Shown here: piece by piece, positions 44,202 to 55,104 of the stretch
Numbering within the stretch: position 1 is the first letter of the stretch
Layout of the letters: each line of letters begins with the position of its first letter
From: Cognatundibacterium squillarum
GTDB taxonomy: Bacteria > Pseudomonadota > Gammaproteobacteria > Burkholderiales > Burkholderiaceae_D
Reading direction: 5' to 3'
NCBI RefSeq assembly: GCF_014652435.1
Contig: NZ_BMYU01000001.1
Location: 620,001 to 684,000 of the forward strand
Length of the DNA: 64,000 nucleotides
Translations under genes and position numbers: made by a program
The notes under the pieces: model-generated
Databases searched by the model: none
Seen by the model: the letters and a program-made list of their open reading frames with translations, nothing else
What the model was told of the DNA's origin: nothing

Positions 44202-46988
44202 TTAACCGCTGTTGCGCAAGCCGGCGGCGATGCCGTTGATGGTCAGGTGGATGCCACGGCGGACGCGTTCGTCTGCGTCACCTTCGCGGAAGCGTTGCAG
44301 CAGTTCGATCTGTACGTGGTTCAGCGGTGACATATACGGGAAGCGGTTGCGGATTGAGCGTGCCAGCAGCGGATTCGCTTCCAGCAATTCATTCTGTCCC
44401 GAAATTTGCTTCAGCACGGCAATGGTCAGGCTGTGCTCATCCTGCATACGCGGGAAAATGCGGTCACGCAGTGCCGGATCGCGCACCAGTTGCGCATAAC
44501 GGCTGGCGATACCGATATCGCTTTTTGCCAGCACCATTTCCATATTCGACAGTACCGTCGCAAAGAAAGACCAGTTTTTGAACATGGCTTGCAGGGTTGC
44601 GAGGCCGGAGTCCGAATGTTTTGCCAGATAACGCTGTACCGCAGTACCAAAGCCGAACCAGCCCGGCAGCATCAGACGGCATTGTGACCAGCTGAATACC
44701 CACGGAATAGCGCGCAAATCTTCAATCGCCGTGGTCTTTTTACGCGAAGCCGGACGGCTGCCGATATTCAGACCGGCGATTTCAGAAATCACTGTCGATT
44801 CCCAGAAATACTGTTCAAAGCCATCGGTTTCGTACACCAGATCACGGTAAGCGCGGAATGCATCAGCGGACAATTCTTCCATCGCCGCCAGATACGCGGC
44901 TTCCGGCGCCGGTTCCTGATGCGCAAGCAGACTGGCTTCCACTGTGGCAGCAGCCAGCACTTCCAGATTACGGCGGCCGACTTCCGGATTACCGTATTTG
45001 GCGGTAATCACTTCACCCTGCTCGGTCAGACGGATTTGTCCCTGCACTGCACCGGCTGGCTGCGCCAGAATCGCCTGATAGCTAGGGCCGCCGCCACGAC
45101 CAACGGAGCCGCCGCGACCGTGGAACAGGCGCAGACGCACGCCGTGTTTTTCAAATACTTTGATCAGTTCCAGCTCGGCTTTATACAACTCCCAGCCGGA
45201 AGTCAGGAAACCGCCGTCTTTATTGCTGTCGGAGTAACCGAGCATGACTTCCTGCGCCTGCGCACGGCTTGGCAGGAATCGCGCGTATTCCGGCAGGCTG
45301 AATAAACGGTCCATCGCGGTGGCGCTGTGCTGCAAGTCGCCGATGGTTTCAAACAGCGGGATGATGTTCACATCCAGACGCCCTTCCTGCGGATGCAGCA
45401 AGCCGGATTCTTTCAGTAACAGCGCCAGCTCCAGCATGTCGGACACACCGTCCGTTTTGGAAATGATGCAGTTCGGCACCGCCTGACGACCGTAACGCTG
45501 ATGCGCGAGCGCCGCACCACGGTAAATTGCCAGCTCGGAGCGGGTTTCGTCAGAGTACGTCAGATAAGGCGATACCAGCGGACGTGCCGATGCGATTTCG
45601 CGGCACAGCAAGGCAATCCGGCCCTCTTCATCCAGACTCAGATAATCCACCGATGCATCAGCAGCGCGCAGCAATTCTGCCACCACGCGCTCATGCACAT
45701 CCGAGTTCTGACGCAGATCCAGCGGTGCCAGATAGAAACCGAATACGCGCACCGCACGGCGCAAATGACGCAGACGGCCACGGGTAATTTTGGCGGAACC
45801 GTTTTCCACCAGCGACTGATGAATGATATCCAGATCTGCCGCCAGTGCTTCAGCGCTGTCATACGGTGCTGCGGGGCCACTTGGTGGTATGACTGCATGT
45901 GCGCCGAGCAAACGGGTATACGTTGCCGCCAGACGTGCATAGATGCCGCTGATCGCCAGACGATAAGGTTCATCGGAACGGTGTGGCGAATGATCCGGCG
46001 AGCTTTCTGCCAGTGCGCGTAAATCATCCGACACATTCACCAGCAACGTCGCCATCGACAATTGCGAACCCAGCGTATGCAATTCTTCCAGATAAAAACG
46101 GAAAACGCGGTTCGCCTGCATGGCCAGTGTTTTTTCCAGCACTTCTGCCGTCACAAACGGATTGCCGTCGCGGTCGCCGCCGATCCAGCTGCCCATTTTC
46201 ATGAAGCTTGGTAATTCTTTTTGCGCGAAAGCCGGATCACGGGCGCGCAGCACATCTTCCAGTCCCGCGTACAGCGAGGGTAATTCGCGCAGGAAGGTGT
46301 AGTCGTAAAAACTCAGGCCATTTTCGACTTCATCCAGCACCGATAATTTGGAAGTACGCAGCATGCGGGTTTGCCACAGCGTCAGTACTGCGCGTCCCAG
46401 TGCTTCATCGTTCGCTTCCTGCTCTTCCGGTGTTAACTGCATACGGTCGCGCTCGTCGAGCAAGCGCGCAATCACCATCTGGCAATTCAGAATACTTTTA
46501 CGCTGCACTTCAGTCGGATGCGCGGTCAGTACCGGCACCACGCTGGCAGTATCGAAGAATTGTCCGATTTCATCGCTGCTGCGACCGGATGCATACAGCG
46601 CATCAATCGTGTAAGCCAGTGTACCCGGACGCGGTGCAGAGCCAGCGATCTGATGCGCGCGGGTGCGGCGAATGTGGTGCTGATCTTCCGCAATATTCAC
46701 CAGATGCGAAAAATAACTGAACGCACGGATTAGCTGCGTCATTGCATCATTGCTGAGGCCATCCAGTGTCGCTTCCAGTGTGGTACGCGCTGCCACATCC
46801 GCATCGCGGCTGAAACGCACCGATAACTGACGCACGGTTTCGATGCTGTCGAAAATCTCATCACCATGCTGATTGCGGACTGTATCACCCAGAATACGAC
46901 CGAGGCGGCGGATATCATCACGCAGGCTCTGATCTTTATCGTCTTGAAGTTCTTTCATTTTGAGGGCCGGAGTTAAGTGAGCATTCAT
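44202..46988 (-). CDS. ppc: Phosphoenolpyruvate carboxylase
   Basis: Makes oxaloacetate from phosphoenolpyruvate and bicarbonate to refill the TCA cycle. About 928 residues from the Met at 46988 (MNAHLTPAL); the frame is open to 47048, and no start has a clear ribosome-binding site. Key motifs: [13 protein letters not shown] (catalytic His), [48 protein letters not shown] (mobile loop) and the C-terminal NG in [13 protein letters not shown]. It is a single gene with its own terminator. Confidence 0.96.
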   Translation of the reverse strand: MNAHLTPALKMKELQDDKDQSLRDDIRRLGRILGDTVRNQHGDEIFDSIETVRQLSVRFSRDADVAARTTLEATLDGLSNDAMTQLIRAFSYFSHLVNIAEDQHHIRRTRAHQIAGSAPRPGTLAYTIDALYASGRSSDEIGQFFDTASVVPVLTAHPTEVQRKSILNCQMVIARLLDERDRMQLTPEEQEANDEALGRAVLTLWQTRMLRTSKLSVLDEVENGLSFYDYTFLRELPSLYAGLEDVLRARDPAFAQKELPSFMKMGSWIGGDRDGNPFVTAEVLEKTLAMQANRVFRFYLEELHTLGSQLSMATLLVNVSDDLRALAESSPDHSPHRSDEPYRLAISGIYARLAATYTRLLGAHAVIPPSGPAAPYDSAEALAADLDIIHQSLVENGSAKITRGRLRHLRRAVRVFGFYLAPLDLRQNSDVHERVVAELLRAADASVDYLSLDEEGRIALLCREIASARPLVSPYLTYSDETRSELAIYRGAALAHQRYGRQAVPNCIISKTDGVSDMLELALLLKESGLLHPQEGRLDVNIIPLFETIGDLQHSATAMDRLFSLPEYARFLPSRAQAQEVMLGYSDSNKDGGFLTSGWELYKAELELIKVFEKHGVRLRLFHGRGGSVGRGGGPSYQAILAQPAGAVQGQIRLTEQGEVITAKYGNPEVGRRNLEVLAAATVEASLLAHQEPAPEAAYLAAMEELSADAFRAYRDLVYETDGFEQYFWESTVISEIAGLNIGSRPASRKKTTAIEDLRAIPWVFSWSQCRLMLPGWFGFGTAVQRYLAKHSDSGLATLQAMFKNWSFFATVLSNMEMVLAKSDIGIASRYAQLVRDPALRDRIFPRMQDEHSLTIAVLKQISGQNELLEANPLLARSIRNRFPYMSPLNHVQIELLQRFREGDADERVRRGIHLTINGIAAGLRNSG

Positions 46989-47138
46989 GGCAAAGTGTAA
47001 AGGAGGACAAACAACGCACAGATGAAAATTATCGACGCGTGTGTGCACTGCAACAAACCGATTCGGGAGTCATTGACACCGTAAATCCGTTTGCTGCAGA
47101 AATCAGCTTAAAAAAGGAATTTGACGTGAGACTTACAT

Positions 47139-48773
47139 TCAGGCGACGCGACGCAGTTTCTGACTGCGTGCCACCGCTTGCAATAAGCCACGGGTGGAAC
47201 TGTCTTCCGGTTCGCGTACCGCAGCAGGATCGAGGTTGATTAATTGCTGCGCCAGCGATTTACCCAGCTCCACGCCCCACTGATCGAAGGCATTGATATC
47301 CCAGATCACCGATTGCACAAACACTTTGTGTTCGTACAAGGCGATCAGCGCCCCCAGCGAACGCGGTGTCAGGGCATCCAGCATCAGCGTGGAAGTCGGA
47401 CGATTGCCTTCAAACACGCGGTGCGCCAGTACGTGATCCGGCTGATCACCGAGTTCCTGACGCACTTCTTCCAGCGTTTTACCCCAGGCCATGGCTTTGG
47501 ACTGCGCAAAGCAGTTCGCCAGCAAGGCCTGATTGTGACTGGCAAGGCCGGCATCATCATCCGCCACCACGATGAAATCAGTAGGAATAATCGTTGCGCC
47601 CTGATGCAGCAACTGGAAGTAAGCATGCTGACCATTGGTACCGGCTTCGCCGAACAGAATTGCGGACGTTGAATAATCCACACGCTGACCTTCACGGGTC
47701 ACGGATTTACCGTTACTTTCCATTTCCAGCTGTTGCAGATACGCCGGTAAGCGCGTCATACGCTGGTGATACGGCGCAATCGACAAAGCCTGCAGACCGA
47801 GGAAGTTGATATTCCAGACACCGATCAGCGCCATCAGCACAGGCAGATTCTGTTCCAGCGGTGCATGCGCAAAATGCAAATCCATTTCATGCGCACCGGC
47901 CAGCATTTCTTCAAAACGATCCGGGCCAATGTACAGCGCAATCGACAAACCAATCGCGCTCCACATCGAATAACGGCCACCCGCCCAGTTCCAGAACGGG
48001 AAAACATTTTCTGCCGCAATACCGAAGGCTTCTGCGGCTTTGACATTGGTACTGAGCGCTACAAAATGCTGACGAATCTGATCGGTAGGGCAACCATGCG
48101 CCAGCATCCATTCGCGGGCTGTTTTCGCATTGGTCAGCGTTTCCATGGTGGTGAAGGTTTTCGATGCCACCACGAATAAAGTCGTTTCAGGATCGGCATT
48201 TGCCAGCGCATCTGCCACATGGCGGCCATCCACATTCGAGACAAAATGCAGCGATAAATTCTTTTGCGACCACGGGGCCAGCGCGATACACGCCATTTGC
48301 GGACCCAGATCAGAACCGCCGATACCGATATTCACAATTGTACGTATCGGTTTGCCGGTGTAACCGAGCCAGCGCCCTTCCCTGACCGCATTCGCAAACT
48401 CACGCATTTGCGTCAGTACCGCATGCACATCTGCCGCGATATTCTGACCATTCAGCATGAAGGATTCTTCTTTTGGCAAACGCAATACCGTATGCAGCAC
48501 GGCACGGTTTTCGGTGTGATTAACCGCTTCACCGCGCAGCATCGCATCACGACGCTGCTCCACTTGCTGTTGTCTTGCCAGCGCCAGCAAATTCAGTTTC
48601 GCCGTCGTGTCCATGCGCTGTTTGGAATAGTCGAGCAGAATGCCACAGGCCGATGCAGAAAAATGGTTAAAGCGTTGCGGGTCCGCTTTAAACAAGTCTT
48701 TCAGACTGGGCATATGGGTAGCACGTTGTTGCAACAGGCACCAGAGCGGCGTACGGGAAACAGAATGAGCCAT
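47139..48773 (-). CDS. pgi: Glucose-6-phosphate isomerase
   Basis: Interconverts glucose-6-phosphate and fructose-6-phosphate. About 544 residues from the Met at 48773; the frame to 48827 has no better site. Motifs: VNIGIGGSDLGPQM, VASKTFTTMETLTNA, WAGGRYSMWSAIGL, FGEAGTNGQHAYFQLLHQG (catalytic Glu and His) and QWGVELGKSLA with the catalytic Lys. Downstream of eda in the sugar block, beyond a terminator. Confidence 0.96.
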   Translation of the reverse strand: MAHSVSRTPLWCLLQQRATHMPSLKDLFKADPQRFNHFSASACGILLDYSKQRMDTTAKLNLLALARQQQVEQRRDAMLRGEAVNHTENRAVLHTVLRLPKEESFMLNGQNIAADVHAVLTQMREFANAVREGRWLGYTGKPIRTIVNIGIGGSDLGPQMACIALAPWSQKNLSLHFVSNVDGRHVADALANADPETTLFVVASKTFTTMETLTNAKTAREWMLAHGCPTDQIRQHFVALSTNVKAAEAFGIAAENVFPFWNWAGGRYSMWSAIGLSIALYIGPDRFEEMLAGAHEMDLHFAHAPLEQNLPVLMALIGVWNINFLGLQALSIAPYHQRMTRLPAYLQQLEMESNGKSVTREGQRVDYSTSAILFGEAGTNGQHAYFQLLHQGATIIPTDFIVVADDDAGLASHNQALLANCFAQSKAMAWGKTLEEVRQELGDQPDHVLAHRVFEGNRPTSTLMLDALTPRSLGALIALYEHKVFVQSVIWDINAFDQWGVELGKSLAQQLINLDPAAVREPEDSSTRGLLQAVARSQKLRRVA

Positions 48774-48814
48774 GATAGTCAGTACAATCCGGGAAGAAAA
48801 AACAGGTTCAACAC

Positions 48815-48847
48815 AAAAAAAAGGCAACGCCCTGACGGGAGTTGCCT
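48815..48847 (-). terminator. Terminator of edd-eda
   Basis: On the minus strand AGGCAAC and GTTGCCT pair, with an inner CCC/GGG stem, followed by TTTTTTTT. It separates eda from pgi. Confidence 0.88.
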
Positions 48848-48858
48848 GAATTCAGAGA

Positions 48859-49503
48859 TCAGCTTTGCCGGCCTGCAGCCGCCGCAGCGGCAGCGAGCTG
48901 GCCGATTTGCGCCCAGTCAGCAGCATTGATCAGCGGTGCAGGACACATCCATGAACCACCGACGCACAATACGTTAGGCTGGGCCAGCATTTGCGGTGTG
49001 CTTTCCACAGTCACACCACCGGTCAGGCAGAATTTCACATCCGGGAACGGGCCGCCGAGTGCTTTCGCCATTTTGACGCCACCCACCAGATCGGCCGGAA
49101 ACAGTTTCACAACTTTGAAGCCATGCTCCACCGCCAGCATCAGATCGCTGGCACTGCCGACACCCGGAAAATAAGGCAAAGCACTGTCACGCGCTGCTGC
49201 CGCCAGTACCGGTGTAATGCCGGGGCTGATACCGAACGCCGCACCGGTGGCGAGCACCGCATCCAGTTGTGCCGGTGTCAGAATGGTGCCTGCACCGACA
49301 GTAACTTGCGGGCAGGCTTTCACGACTTCTTTCAGCACCGTCATTGCATTCGGTGTACGCAGTGTGATTTCCACTGCTGGCAAGCCGTTTGCCGCCAGCG
49401 CATTCACGCAATGAATCGCCTGATCGACATCATCGGTTACCAGAATCGGCAATACTTTGACTTCTGCGAGTTGCGCGGTAATTTCATTCAGTTGCTTGCT
49501 CAT
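48859..49503 (-). CDS. eda: KDPG aldolase (bifunctional with 4-hydroxy-2-oxoglutarate aldolase)
   Basis: Splits 2-keto-3-deoxy-6-phosphogluconate to pyruvate and glyceraldehyde-3-phosphate, the last Entner-Doudoroff step. 214 residues from the ATG at 49503, with AGGAG 6 bp upstream. AVEITLRTPNAMTVL has the catalytic Glu, VGAGTILTPAQLD a phosphate loop, and FKVVKLFPADLVGG the Schiff-base Lys. The edd gene lies 75 bp upstream in the same direction. Confidence 0.95.
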   Translation of the reverse strand: MSKQLNEITAQLAEVKVLPILVTDDVDQAIHCVNALAANGLPAVEITLRTPNAMTVLKEVVKACPQVTVGAGTILTPAQLDAVLATGAAFGISPGITPVLAAAARDSALPYFPGVGSASDLMLAVEHGFKVVKLFPADLVGGVKMAKALGGPFPDVKFCLTGGVTVESTPQMLAQPNVLCVGGSWMCPAPLINAADWAQIGQLAAAAAAAGRQS

Positions 49504-49578
49504 CTTGTCTCCTGTTCTGTCTTCCCCGCACGGTGATCCGCTGCACACAGGGGGAGCTGTGCGCAGCGGCTACCGGCA

Positions 49579-51429
49579 TCAGACAGCGGTATCGATAAAT
49601 AAAGTACTTGCACCCTGCTCCGGACTGGTCACGACCAGACGCTGCGCAGCAAATAAATCACGGCCAAAGCCTGTTGTTGTATCCGGTTTAGCAGAACGCA
49701 CGGCACGGCTGTTCCATTCAGCTTCATCCACTAAAGCACGCAATTCACCGGTATGCACATTCAGTTCGATCAGATCGCCGTCGCGCACTTTGCCAAGCGG
49801 GCCGCCTTGTGCCACTTCCGGACTGACGTGCAGTGCCGCCGGGACTTTGCCGGAAGCGCCGGACATACGGCCATCGGTGACCAGCGCCACTTTGTGGCCT
49901 GCAGACATCAGGCTGCCGAGTACCGGTGTGAACTGATGCAGCTCCGGCATACCGTTGGCACGCGGGCCCTGATAAATCACCACCGCAACAAAATCACGGT
50001 TCAGCTCACCGGCTTTATACGCGTTAACAAGTGCATCCTGTGATTCAAACACCACCGCCGGTGCGCGGATAATCCAAGCATCTTTCGGCACCGCTGATGC
50101 TTTCACAATCGCACGACCGAGGTTACCCTGCAGCAAACGCAAGCCACCGGTTGGCGCAAATGGTTCAGCGACTGGTCGCAGTACGCTGGTGTCGCCGGAC
50201 ACTTCCGGCAGTGCATCCCATTGCACACGACCATCTTCACCCAGCGATGGTGTCACTGCGTGACCATGCAAGCCTTGTTTGCCGAATACGGTCATCACGT
50301 CGCCGTGCATCAGGCCAGCATTTACCAGTTCACGAATTACAAACGACGGGCCACCGGCATCCTGGAAAGCATTCACATCGGCGGTACCATTCGGATACAC
50401 ACGCGCCAACAGCGGTACCACGGACGACAATTCATCGAAATCCTGCCAGTCGATCAGAATGCCGGCTGCACGGGCAACCGCAATCCAGTGAATCGTGTGA
50501 TTGGTAGAACCTCCGGTTGCCAGCAGAGAAATCAGTGCATTGACGATGGTTTTTTCATTCACCAGCTCGCCAATCGGCGTGTAATCACCGGCGATTTCTG
50601 TCAGTTGCACGATGCGCTCTGTCGCAGCTTCGGTCAGAGCATTACGCAGCGGGCTGGAAGGATGTACGAAAGCAGAACCCGGTAAATGCAGGCCCATCGC
50701 TTCCAGCAGCATCTGATTACTGTTAGCCGTACCGTAAAAAGTACAAGTACCGGCGCTGTGATAAGCCGCGCTTTCTGCTGCCAGCAATTCTTCTTTGGTC
50801 GCTTTGCCCTGCGCATAACGTTCGCGTACAGCCGCTTTTTCTTTGTTCGACAAACCGGAACCCATGGGCCCTGCCGGTACAAAAATCACCGGCAAATGAC
50901 CGAACGCCAGTGCACCGATCAGCAAGCCCGGCACGATTTTGTCGCAGATACCAAGACACAAAGCTGCATCAAAAGCATCGTGCGATAAGGCGACTGCCGT
51001 TGCCTGCGCAATCACATCGCGCGAGAACAGCGACAATTCCATGCCCGGACGACCTTGCGTCACACCGTCACACATCGCTGGTACTGCGCCGGCAACCTGC
51101 GCAGTGGCACCGGCTTTCAGTGCAGCCTGACGTATCAGTTCCGGATAGCCTTCATACGGCTGATGCGCGGACAACATATCGTTGTAGGCCGTCACGATGC
51201 CGATATTCGGTTTTTGCGCCTGCGCCAGCCAGATTTTCGATTTACTGTCCATCGCCGCATTGGCATGCGCCTGATTGGCACATGACAAACTGCTGCGACG
51301 CGGGCCACGGCCTTTGAACTGACGGAGTTGTTCGAGATAGGCAGTGCGCAGCGATCGGCTGCGTTCTGTAATACGTTGCGTGACCTGTTGGATCACTGGG
51401 TGGAGACCGGAAGTTGTGGTAGTTGTCAT
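49579..51429 (-). CDS. edd: 6-phosphogluconate dehydratase
   Basis: 616 residues, an IlvD/Edd-family iron-sulfur dehydratase that makes KDPG from 6-phosphogluconate. Cluster-binding Cys are in [18 protein letters not shown] and GLCIGDKIVP-like [11 protein letters not shown], with [19 protein letters not shown] for the third. It is divergent from zwf; a HexR-type operator lies between them. Confidence 0.96.
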   Translation of the reverse strand: MTTTTTSGLHPVIQQVTQRITERSRSLRTAYLEQLRQFKGRGPRRSSLSCANQAHANAAMDSKSKIWLAQAQKPNIGIVTAYNDMLSAHQPYEGYPELIRQAALKAGATAQVAGAVPAMCDGVTQGRPGMELSLFSRDVIAQATAVALSHDAFDAALCLGICDKIVPGLLIGALAFGHLPVIFVPAGPMGSGLSNKEKAAVRERYAQGKATKEELLAAESAAYHSAGTCTFYGTANSNQMLLEAMGLHLPGSAFVHPSSPLRNALTEAATERIVQLTEIAGDYTPIGELVNEKTIVNALISLLATGGSTNHTIHWIAVARAAGILIDWQDFDELSSVVPLLARVYPNGTADVNAFQDAGGPSFVIRELVNAGLMHGDVMTVFGKQGLHGHAVTPSLGEDGRVQWDALPEVSGDTSVLRPVAEPFAPTGGLRLLQGNLGRAIVKASAVPKDAWIIRAPAVVFESQDALVNAYKAGELNRDFVAVVIYQGPRANGMPELHQFTPVLGSLMSAGHKVALVTDGRMSGASGKVPAALHVSPEVAQGGPLGKVRDGDLIELNVHTGELRALVDEAEWNSRAVRSAKPDTTTGFGRDLFAAQRLVVTSPEQGASTLFIDTAV

Positions 51430-51636
51430 TTAACTCACCTATGCTGTTGGCAGCGGTTACTGCCCGGAAGATCAAAATGTTCACGCAAACCGTTGTCAGG
51501 TACTGCACCGCCCCGGTTTGCGTAAAAATTCTGATGACCAGCTGACAGAACGATAGCACAAATTCAGAAATTTACGTAACAAACTTTCAGAATTGACGAT
51601 TTATACGAAAAATTTACAGAAACAAAACCACAAAAA

Positions 51637-51651
51637 CGTAAAGAAACTACA
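51637..51651 (+). promoter_or_regulatory. HexR-type operator between edd and zwf
   Basis: Read on the minus strand TGTAGTTTCTTTACG is close to the HexR consensus TGTARTTnnnYTACA. It overlaps the likely -35 of zwf, whose -10 is CATAAT (51670-51675). HexR itself is encoded at 54012. The rest of the 323-bp gap is A/T-rich without a gene. Confidence 0.6.
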
Positions 51652-51752
51652 TTTTTGATTTTTTTCTGGCATAATTCAAACACTGAAAAAGTACCGGAAC
51701 GCCATGCCGGCAAGCCGGTTGAACAGCACAGCCAACTCTCTGTGGAGACACT

Positions 51753-53213
51753 ATGACCACCTTTGTTCTTTTCGGCGGCACCGGCGATCTGGCCCGGCGC
51801 AAGATTATTCCGGCGCTGTACAGTGCCTTTGTGAACGACAGGCTGGATGCCTCGTTCCGCTTTATCGGCGCTGCCCGCGAAGGCTTGCAAAGCGAAGATT
51901 ACCGTCAGCGTGTTGCTGACGCGATTGCCCAGTTCGGCGGCAAAGTGTCCGGCGGCACACCTGAAAAACTGGCGGCATTTCTGGCTGTCACCTACTACCA
52001 GAAAGTCGATGCGCGCATTCCGGAAGATTTCGAAGGTTTGCGGGCACAGATTCCGGTCAGCGAAGCCAACCCGACGCTGTTCTATCTGGCGACGGCACCG
52101 AACATTTTTATTCCAGTAGTTGAACAATTACATGCGCACGGCCTGACTGCAGGCAATGCACGCGTTGTGGTTGAAAAACCGCTGGGGCGTGACGGGCAGT
52201 CAGCGCAAGCGATTAATCAGGCGCTGCGTCAGTATCTGCATGAAAAACAAATCTATCGTATCGACCATTATCTCGGTAAAGAAATGGTGCAAAACCTGCT
52301 GGCGCTTCGTTTTGCCAATTCTTTCCTGGAGCCGCTGTGGAATCGCAAATGGATACAGGACGTCCACATTTCGATTTCTGAGCAGGTTGGTGTCGAATCC
52401 CGTGGTGATTTCTATGATCAGACCGGCGCGATGCGCGACATGATCCAGAACCACTTGCTGCAACTGGTGTCGATTGTGGCAATGGAACCACCGGTAAATG
52501 CTGATCCGGATTCGATCCGTGATGAAAAAGTCAAAGCCCTGCGTGCTTTACACAAATTCACACCGGAAGAAGTTTCCAAAAAAACAGTGCGCGGCCAGTA
52601 CCGTGCAGGTGCAGTCGATGGCAAAGCCGTACCGGGCTACCAGACTGAACCCGGCGTGCCGACCGCTTCGCGTACTGAAACCTTTGTCGCCATCCGTGCA
52701 GAAATTGATAACTGGCGCTGGGCTGGCGTACCGTTCTATCTGCGTACCGGCAAACGTATGGCAACCCGCAGCGCGGAAATCACGATCAATTTCAAACCGA
52801 TTCCGTATGCGATTTTCGGTAACGGACAAGGCCCGATGCGCTCTAACCGTCTGGTGATTTCTTTGCAGCCGGAAGAAAGCGTCAAACTGTTTATGAAAGC
52901 CAAAGAACCGGGCGAAGGCATACGCTTATCCGAAGTGGCGCTGGATCTGGACTTCGCTGAGGTATCCACTTCACGCCGCGTGGAATCGTATGAACGCCTG
53001 TTACTGGATGCGATGCACGGCGATCTGACCTTGTTTGTACGTGATGATGAACTGATGGCAGCATGGAACTGGGTTGACCCTATTCTGCAGGCATGGCAAA
53101 ACGATAGCGAAGGCCTGAAATCGTATATCGCCGGCAGCTGGGGGCCAGCCGCTGCCAGCTATCTGCTGGCACAGCATGGTGCAGCCTGGGGAGAAGAATA
53201 TGTTGAAGGCTGA
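51753..53213 (+). CDS. zwf: Glucose-6-phosphate 1-dehydrogenase
   Basis: 486 residues, GGAGA 7 bp before the ATG. The NADP site is FGGTGDLARRKIIPALY, the active-site signature RIDHYLGKEMVQNLLALRF contains the catalytic His, and VVVEKPLGRD binds substrate. First step of the Entner-Doudoroff and pentose phosphate routes. The pgl start lies inside its last codons. Confidence 0.97.
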   Translation: MTTFVLFGGTGDLARRKIIPALYSAFVNDRLDASFRFIGAAREGLQSEDYRQRVADAIAQFGGKVSGGTPEKLAAFLAVTYYQKVDARIPEDFEGLRAQIPVSEANPTLFYLATAPNIFIPVVEQLHAHGLTAGNARVVVEKPLGRDGQSAQAINQALRQYLHEKQIYRIDHYLGKEMVQNLLALRFANSFLEPLWNRKWIQDVHISISEQVGVESRGDFYDQTGAMRDMIQNHLLQLVSIVAMEPPVNADPDSIRDEKVKALRALHKFTPEEVSKKTVRGQYRAGAVDGKAVPGYQTEPGVPTASRTETFVAIRAEIDNWRWAGVPFYLRTGKRMATRSAEITINFKPIPYAIFGNGQGPMRSNRLVISLQPEESVKLFMKAKEPGEGIRLSEVALDLDFAEVSTSRRVESYERLLLDAMHGDLTLFVRDDELMAAWNWVDPILQAWQNDSEGLKSYIAGSWGPAAASYLLAQHGAAWGEEYVEG

Positions 53214-53895
53214 TCCGGGTATGCAGGCAAATTTACAGTGGCACACATTTGAAAATTTTGATGCGCTGAGCACTGCGCTCAGCGAGCAATGGCTGACGCT
53301 GATACAGCAAGCGGAGACCGGCAGCAGTTTTGCACTGGCTGGAGGTTCCACACCTTCACCGGTGTACCGCAAACTGGATACCTTGCTGGCGCAAAACAAA
53401 ACGCCTGCACTGTGCAAACTGGTCGCGACGGATGAACGCTGGGTCACGGATGCCGATGCCCAAAGCAATGAAGGTTTATTCCGCCGTTGTTTTGAGCAAA
53501 GCATGAATGCTGGTCAAACCGCACTGGTTTCACTGAAAGATGCTGCCAGTACGCCGGAAGTGGCCACGTCCGCGATTCATCAGCGTCTGCAACAGCAATT
53601 GCCGAAAGCCTTTGACGCTGTGCTGATCGGTATGGGCGCGGACGGTCATGTGGCTTCACTGTTCCCGGGTGCACCGGTGCAGCATGATGATCTGGATTGT
53701 CTGGCTGCGCTGCATCCGCAAACCCGCCAGTGCCGTATGTCCTTATCGCTGCCGCGTCTGGTGAATACCCGCCGTATCTGGCTGGTGATCAGCGGCGCAG
53801 AGAAGCGTCAGGTACTCGAAAATGCAGCGGGTTTACCGGTAGAAGCGCTGGTACGTGCCGCTGGCTGCACGGTTGATGTGTTCTGGTGTCCATGA
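53200..53895 (+). CDS. pgl: 6-phosphogluconolactonase
   Basis: 231 residues from the ATG at 53200, set by GGGGAG 6 bp upstream and overlapping zwf by 14 bp. FALAGGSTPSPVYRKL, VATDERWVTDADAQSNEGL and VLIGMGADGHVASLFPG are the family motifs (the last with the catalytic His). It hydrolyses 6-phosphogluconolactone. Confidence 0.95.
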   Translation: MLKADPGMQANLQWHTFENFDALSTALSEQWLTLIQQAETGSSFALAGGSTPSPVYRKLDTLLAQNKTPALCKLVATDERWVTDADAQSNEGLFRRCFEQSMNAGQTALVSLKDAASTPEVATSAIHQRLQQQLPKAFDAVLIGMGADGHVASLFPGAPVQHDDLDCLAALHPQTRQCRMSLSLPRLVNTRRIWLVISGAEKRQVLENAAGLPVEALVRAAGCTVDVFWCP

Positions 53896-54011
53896 CGACG
53901 CCACCTGCTGTCAGCCATCCCTGACAGCAGGTATCTTTCCCTGTCCGGGGCGGTTACAATTCCGCTTCCATCCACCGGTTTCACGACAAATCTGCGCATA
54001 AGAAAAAGACG

Positions 54012-54902
54012 ATGGCAACCTCGCTGACCGATACCCGCTCTTCCCCGCCGAACGAAAAAGGCTTACTGGCCCGCATCCGCATTGCCAGTACGGCACTCAG
54101 CCGCGCTGAACGGCAGGTGGCAGAATTTCTGCTGCAAAAACCGCATGATGCACTGGAAATGTCGATCCGCGTTCTCGCGCAAGCCTGCGATGTCAGCGAA
54201 CCGACCGTGGCCCGCTTTTCGCAAAGTCTGGGGTTTGACGGATTTAAGTCCTTCAAACTTGCCTTTGCCAAAAGTCTGGCAACCGGCATTCCGTATCTGC
54301 ATCTGGATGTGAATCAGGCCGATCAGGTGCGCGATGTATTACCGAAAGTGTTTGACCGCACCATCGCAGCACTGATGGAAGCGCGCAATAACGCGAATAT
54401 TCCGAATTTCGAAGCAGCCGTGAACCTGCTGGCGCGCGCACGCCGGATTGAATGTTACGGCCTCGGCTATTCCGGCGCACTGGCGACCGATGCGCAACTG
54501 AAATTTTTCCGTTTCGGCATTCCGACCACCGTATTTTGTGATGCCCACTTGCAGGCGCAGTCTGCCTCGTTACTGAACAGTGACTGTGTCGTGGTGGCAT
54601 TTTCCCGCACCGGCCGCACCCGCGATCTGATCCACAGTGTGCAGATCGCCAAAAATGCCGGTGCGCGTGTACTGGTGCTGTGCGCCAGCGGCGGCCCGCT
54701 GGCGGATCTGGCCGATGTGCATCTGAGTGTGGACGTGGAGGAAGATCCGGATGTGTACACGCCGATGACTTCCCGCCTCGCCCATCTGACCTATATCGAT
54801 GCTCTGGCGGTTGCCGTGACATTGCTGCGCGGACCGGCGGCAATTGATATGCTGGAAAAAGTGAAATCCAGCATCAGCGCCAAACGCGTACAGCAAGAAT
54901 AA
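54012..54902 (+). CDS. hexR: HexR-like RpiR-family regulator of sugar catabolism
   Basis: 296 residues. The N-terminal RpiR helix-turn-helix (LSRAERQVAEFLL; RVLAQACDVSEPTVARFSQSLG) is followed by a SIS domain (IECYGLGYSGALATDAQLKF; CVVVAFSRTGRTRDLI) that senses KDPG. In proteobacteria HexR represses zwf, pgl, edd and eda; all four are here, with a HexR-type site between edd and zwf. No glucokinase gene is present in this cluster, unlike many relatives. Confidence 0.9.
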   Translation: MATSLTDTRSSPPNEKGLLARIRIASTALSRAERQVAEFLLQKPHDALEMSIRVLAQACDVSEPTVARFSQSLGFDGFKSFKLAFAKSLATGIPYLHLDVNQADQVRDVLPKVFDRTIAALMEARNNANIPNFEAAVNLLARARRIECYGLGYSGALATDAQLKFFRFGIPTTVFCDAHLQAQSASLLNSDCVVVAFSRTGRTRDLIHSVQIAKNAGARVLVLCASGGPLADLADVHLSVDVEEDPDVYTPMTSRLAHLTYIDALAVAVTLLRGPAAIDMLEKVKSSISAKRVQQE

Positions 54903-54952
54903 ACCGCAAGACGGAATCACCAGCCCGACATTCAGCCCGCATCACATCTGAA

Positions 54953-54994
54953 ACGCCGAAAACATTGCTGTACAGCATGTTTTCGGCGTTTTTC
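54953..54994 (+). terminator. hexR terminator
   Basis: AACGCCGAAAACAT and ATGTTTTCGGCGTT pair over 14 bp, followed by TTT. Confidence 0.9.
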
Positions 54995-55104
54995 GTTTTC
55001 TGACCTCGCTTATTCGTCGTACAAAACCGACAAACAAACACCCTTTGCCGCCGCGCAATCGCATCGCACGTGGTTTTCAGTAATACTGTTTTACGGAGGT
55101 GTTT

